A model generated the notes under the pieces. The model saw nothing but the letters and a program-made list of their open reading frames with translations. It was not told where the DNA came from and ran no database searches. The translations under genes were made by a program, and so were the position numbers. 6,556 nucleotides of DNA. Origin: Dehalococcoidia bacterium (GTDB taxonomy: Bacteria; Chloroflexota; Dehalococcoidia; Dehalococcoidales; CSSed11-197). Below are positions 6,156 to 6,556 of this stretch, one piece after another (the stretch's first letter is position 1; each line of letters begins with the position of its first letter). The DNA is taken from positions 1-6,556 of the forward strand of contig PUOQ01000026.1 in NCBI GenBank assembly GCA_003552785.1. The letters run 5' to 3'.

Positions 6156-6183
6156 ATTATAACAACATCACCACTTTTGAGAA
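6156..6183 (-). promoter_or_regulatory. Candidate promoter of the diguanylate cyclase gene
   Basis: On the minus strand TTCTCA (6178-6183) and a perfect TATAAT (6156-6161) are spaced by 16 bases. Transcription would start near 6149 and run through the palindrome at 6088-6103, giving a leader of about 110 bases. Confidence 0.4.
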
Positions 6184-6227
6184 AACTGGACCCTTTTTAT
6201 TATGCCGAGCATTCTATTGTGGTTACT

Positions 6228-6280
6228 GGCTTTGTGTGGAATTGTAACGCCCCCAGGTTCGAATCCTGCCCCGTAGGGCA
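6228..6280 (+). pseudogene. tRNA-like remnant (possibly tRNA-Leu)
   Basis: CAGGTTCGAATCCTG (6254-6268) is a textbook T-arm: four stem pairs around the TTCGAAT loop. Ten bases earlier, GTGGAATTG (6236-6244) matches the D-arm sequence typical of bacterial tRNA-Leu. The anticodon and variable arms that should separate them are missing, and the 5' and 3' flanks do not pair as an acceptor stem. It is best read as an internally deleted, decayed tRNA gene or an integration scar; a chance T-arm match is possible. Confidence 0.35.
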
Positions 6281-6471
6281 TGCGGTGCGAAAGGCACCTT
6301 TCGAGTTGAGTTCAGGTTGCCCTGATTATCGATTCAATTTCTGATTTATAGAGCGCAGCGCGAAAACCTACACTTTTTAGCTGTTTTTTGCTCTAGCAGG
6401 TTTGAATGACTTGAACCCGGTACGGTGAGTCTTGGTGAACTGTTTATACACTTAGTTTGCTCATTAGGTCA

Positions 6472-6556
6472 TTAACCTCTATTTTTTAGCATTTCTATAT
6501 AAGCAGTTGTTTGTTCAGGATCCAATGCTCTAGTTATGTTACCAACCCTAACATAA
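6472..6556 (-). CDS. C-terminal end of a gene entering from the right edge, Schlafen/AlbA_2-like
   Basis: The minus strand has an open frame of 27 codons from the right edge to TAA at 6472, reading YVRVGNITRALDPEQTTAYIEMLKNRG. The pattern Y-V-R-x-G-N-x-T-x-x-L-x-x-x-x-x-x-x-Y-I closely resembles the C-terminal end of Schlafen AlbA_2 (putative nucleic-acid or nucleotide binding) domain proteins, where the sequence FYVRxGxST...LxxxEAxxYIxxR is common. Most of the gene lies outside the window, so the assignment rests on this short stretch only. Such genes often sit in accessory or defence-rich regions. Confidence 0.45.
   Translation of the reverse strand, partial: YVRVGNITRALDPEQTTAYIEMLKNRG

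Larger units (their letters stand above)
6041..6471. other. Intergenic region upstream of the diguanylate cyclase
   Basis: No credible gene is seen. The plus-strand open frame 6114-6344 has no ribosome binding site and its PRFESCP stretch is the usual false translation of a tRNA T-arm. The region carries promoter elements for the diguanylate cyclase, a 16-base palindrome, a tRNA-like remnant and several small inverted repeats: CGAAAGG/CCTTTCG (6288-6303), overlapping GGTGC/GCACC (6284-6298), and TAGAGC/GCTCTA (6349-6354 with 6390-6395). Confidence 0.6.

Noticed and set aside
6114..6344. Plus-strand 76-codon open frame
   Set aside because: It has no ribosome binding site, crosses the palindrome-flanking and tRNA-like region, and contains PRFESCP, a common false translation of a tRNA T-arm.
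6408..6418. A second T-arm-like motif on the minus strand (GGGTTCAAGTC)
   Set aside because: The bases flanking the loop do not form a T-stem and no other tRNA arm is found nearby.

Overview
The window looks like a chromosomal stretch of a bacterium with moderate to low GC, most likely an anaerobic clostridial Firmicute. This is inferred from strong AGGAGG-type ribosome binding sites, AT-rich promoters and a putative selenocysteine-encoding redox gene; no marker gene fixes the taxon.

Layout from left to right. (1) Positions 1-1487, minus: the N-terminal 495 codons of an SLC13-type membrane permease with two central TrkA-C/RCK_C domains, cut by the left edge. (2) 1488-1783: non-coding leader with a weak promoter candidate. 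(3) 1784-2167, minus: a four-helix membrane protein of unknown function that starts at TTG. (4) 2168-2358: a divergent intergenic region with -10 elements on both strands and a possible 43-codon lipoprotein-like ORF. (5) 2359-3573, plus: a polytopic membrane protein of unknown function with a conserved GFG-FIDE-GKFIT-NDYFF core, followed by a structured 3' region ending in a rho-independent terminator. (6) 3733-4008, minus: a 91-residue protein of unknown function with a perfect ribosome binding site and its own promoter candidate. (7) 4095-4571, minus: a thioredoxin-fold redoxin with an in-frame UGA at the catalytic position of a U-P-Y-C motif, read here as selenocysteine and followed at once by hairpins that could be the SECIS. 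A conventional ORF call keeps only the 109-codon 3' part. (8) 4637-6040, minus: a membrane-anchored PAS-GGDEF diguanylate cyclase with an altered inhibitory site and an unusual CxxC in the PAS domain. (9) 6041-6471: non-coding, with promoter elements, a 16-bp palindrome and a tRNA-like remnant. (10) 6472-6556, minus: the last 27 codons of a gene entering from the right edge, resembling the C-terminus of Schlafen/AlbA_2 domain proteins.

How the genes work together is mostly unknown. The diguanylate cyclase, the selenoprotein-like redoxin and the 91-residue protein lie in one direction with 65 and 86 bp gaps; each of the last two has its own ribosome binding site and a candidate promoter, so they may be transcribed separately or together. 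The most notable item is the selenoprotein candidate with its UGA-adjacent RNA structure.
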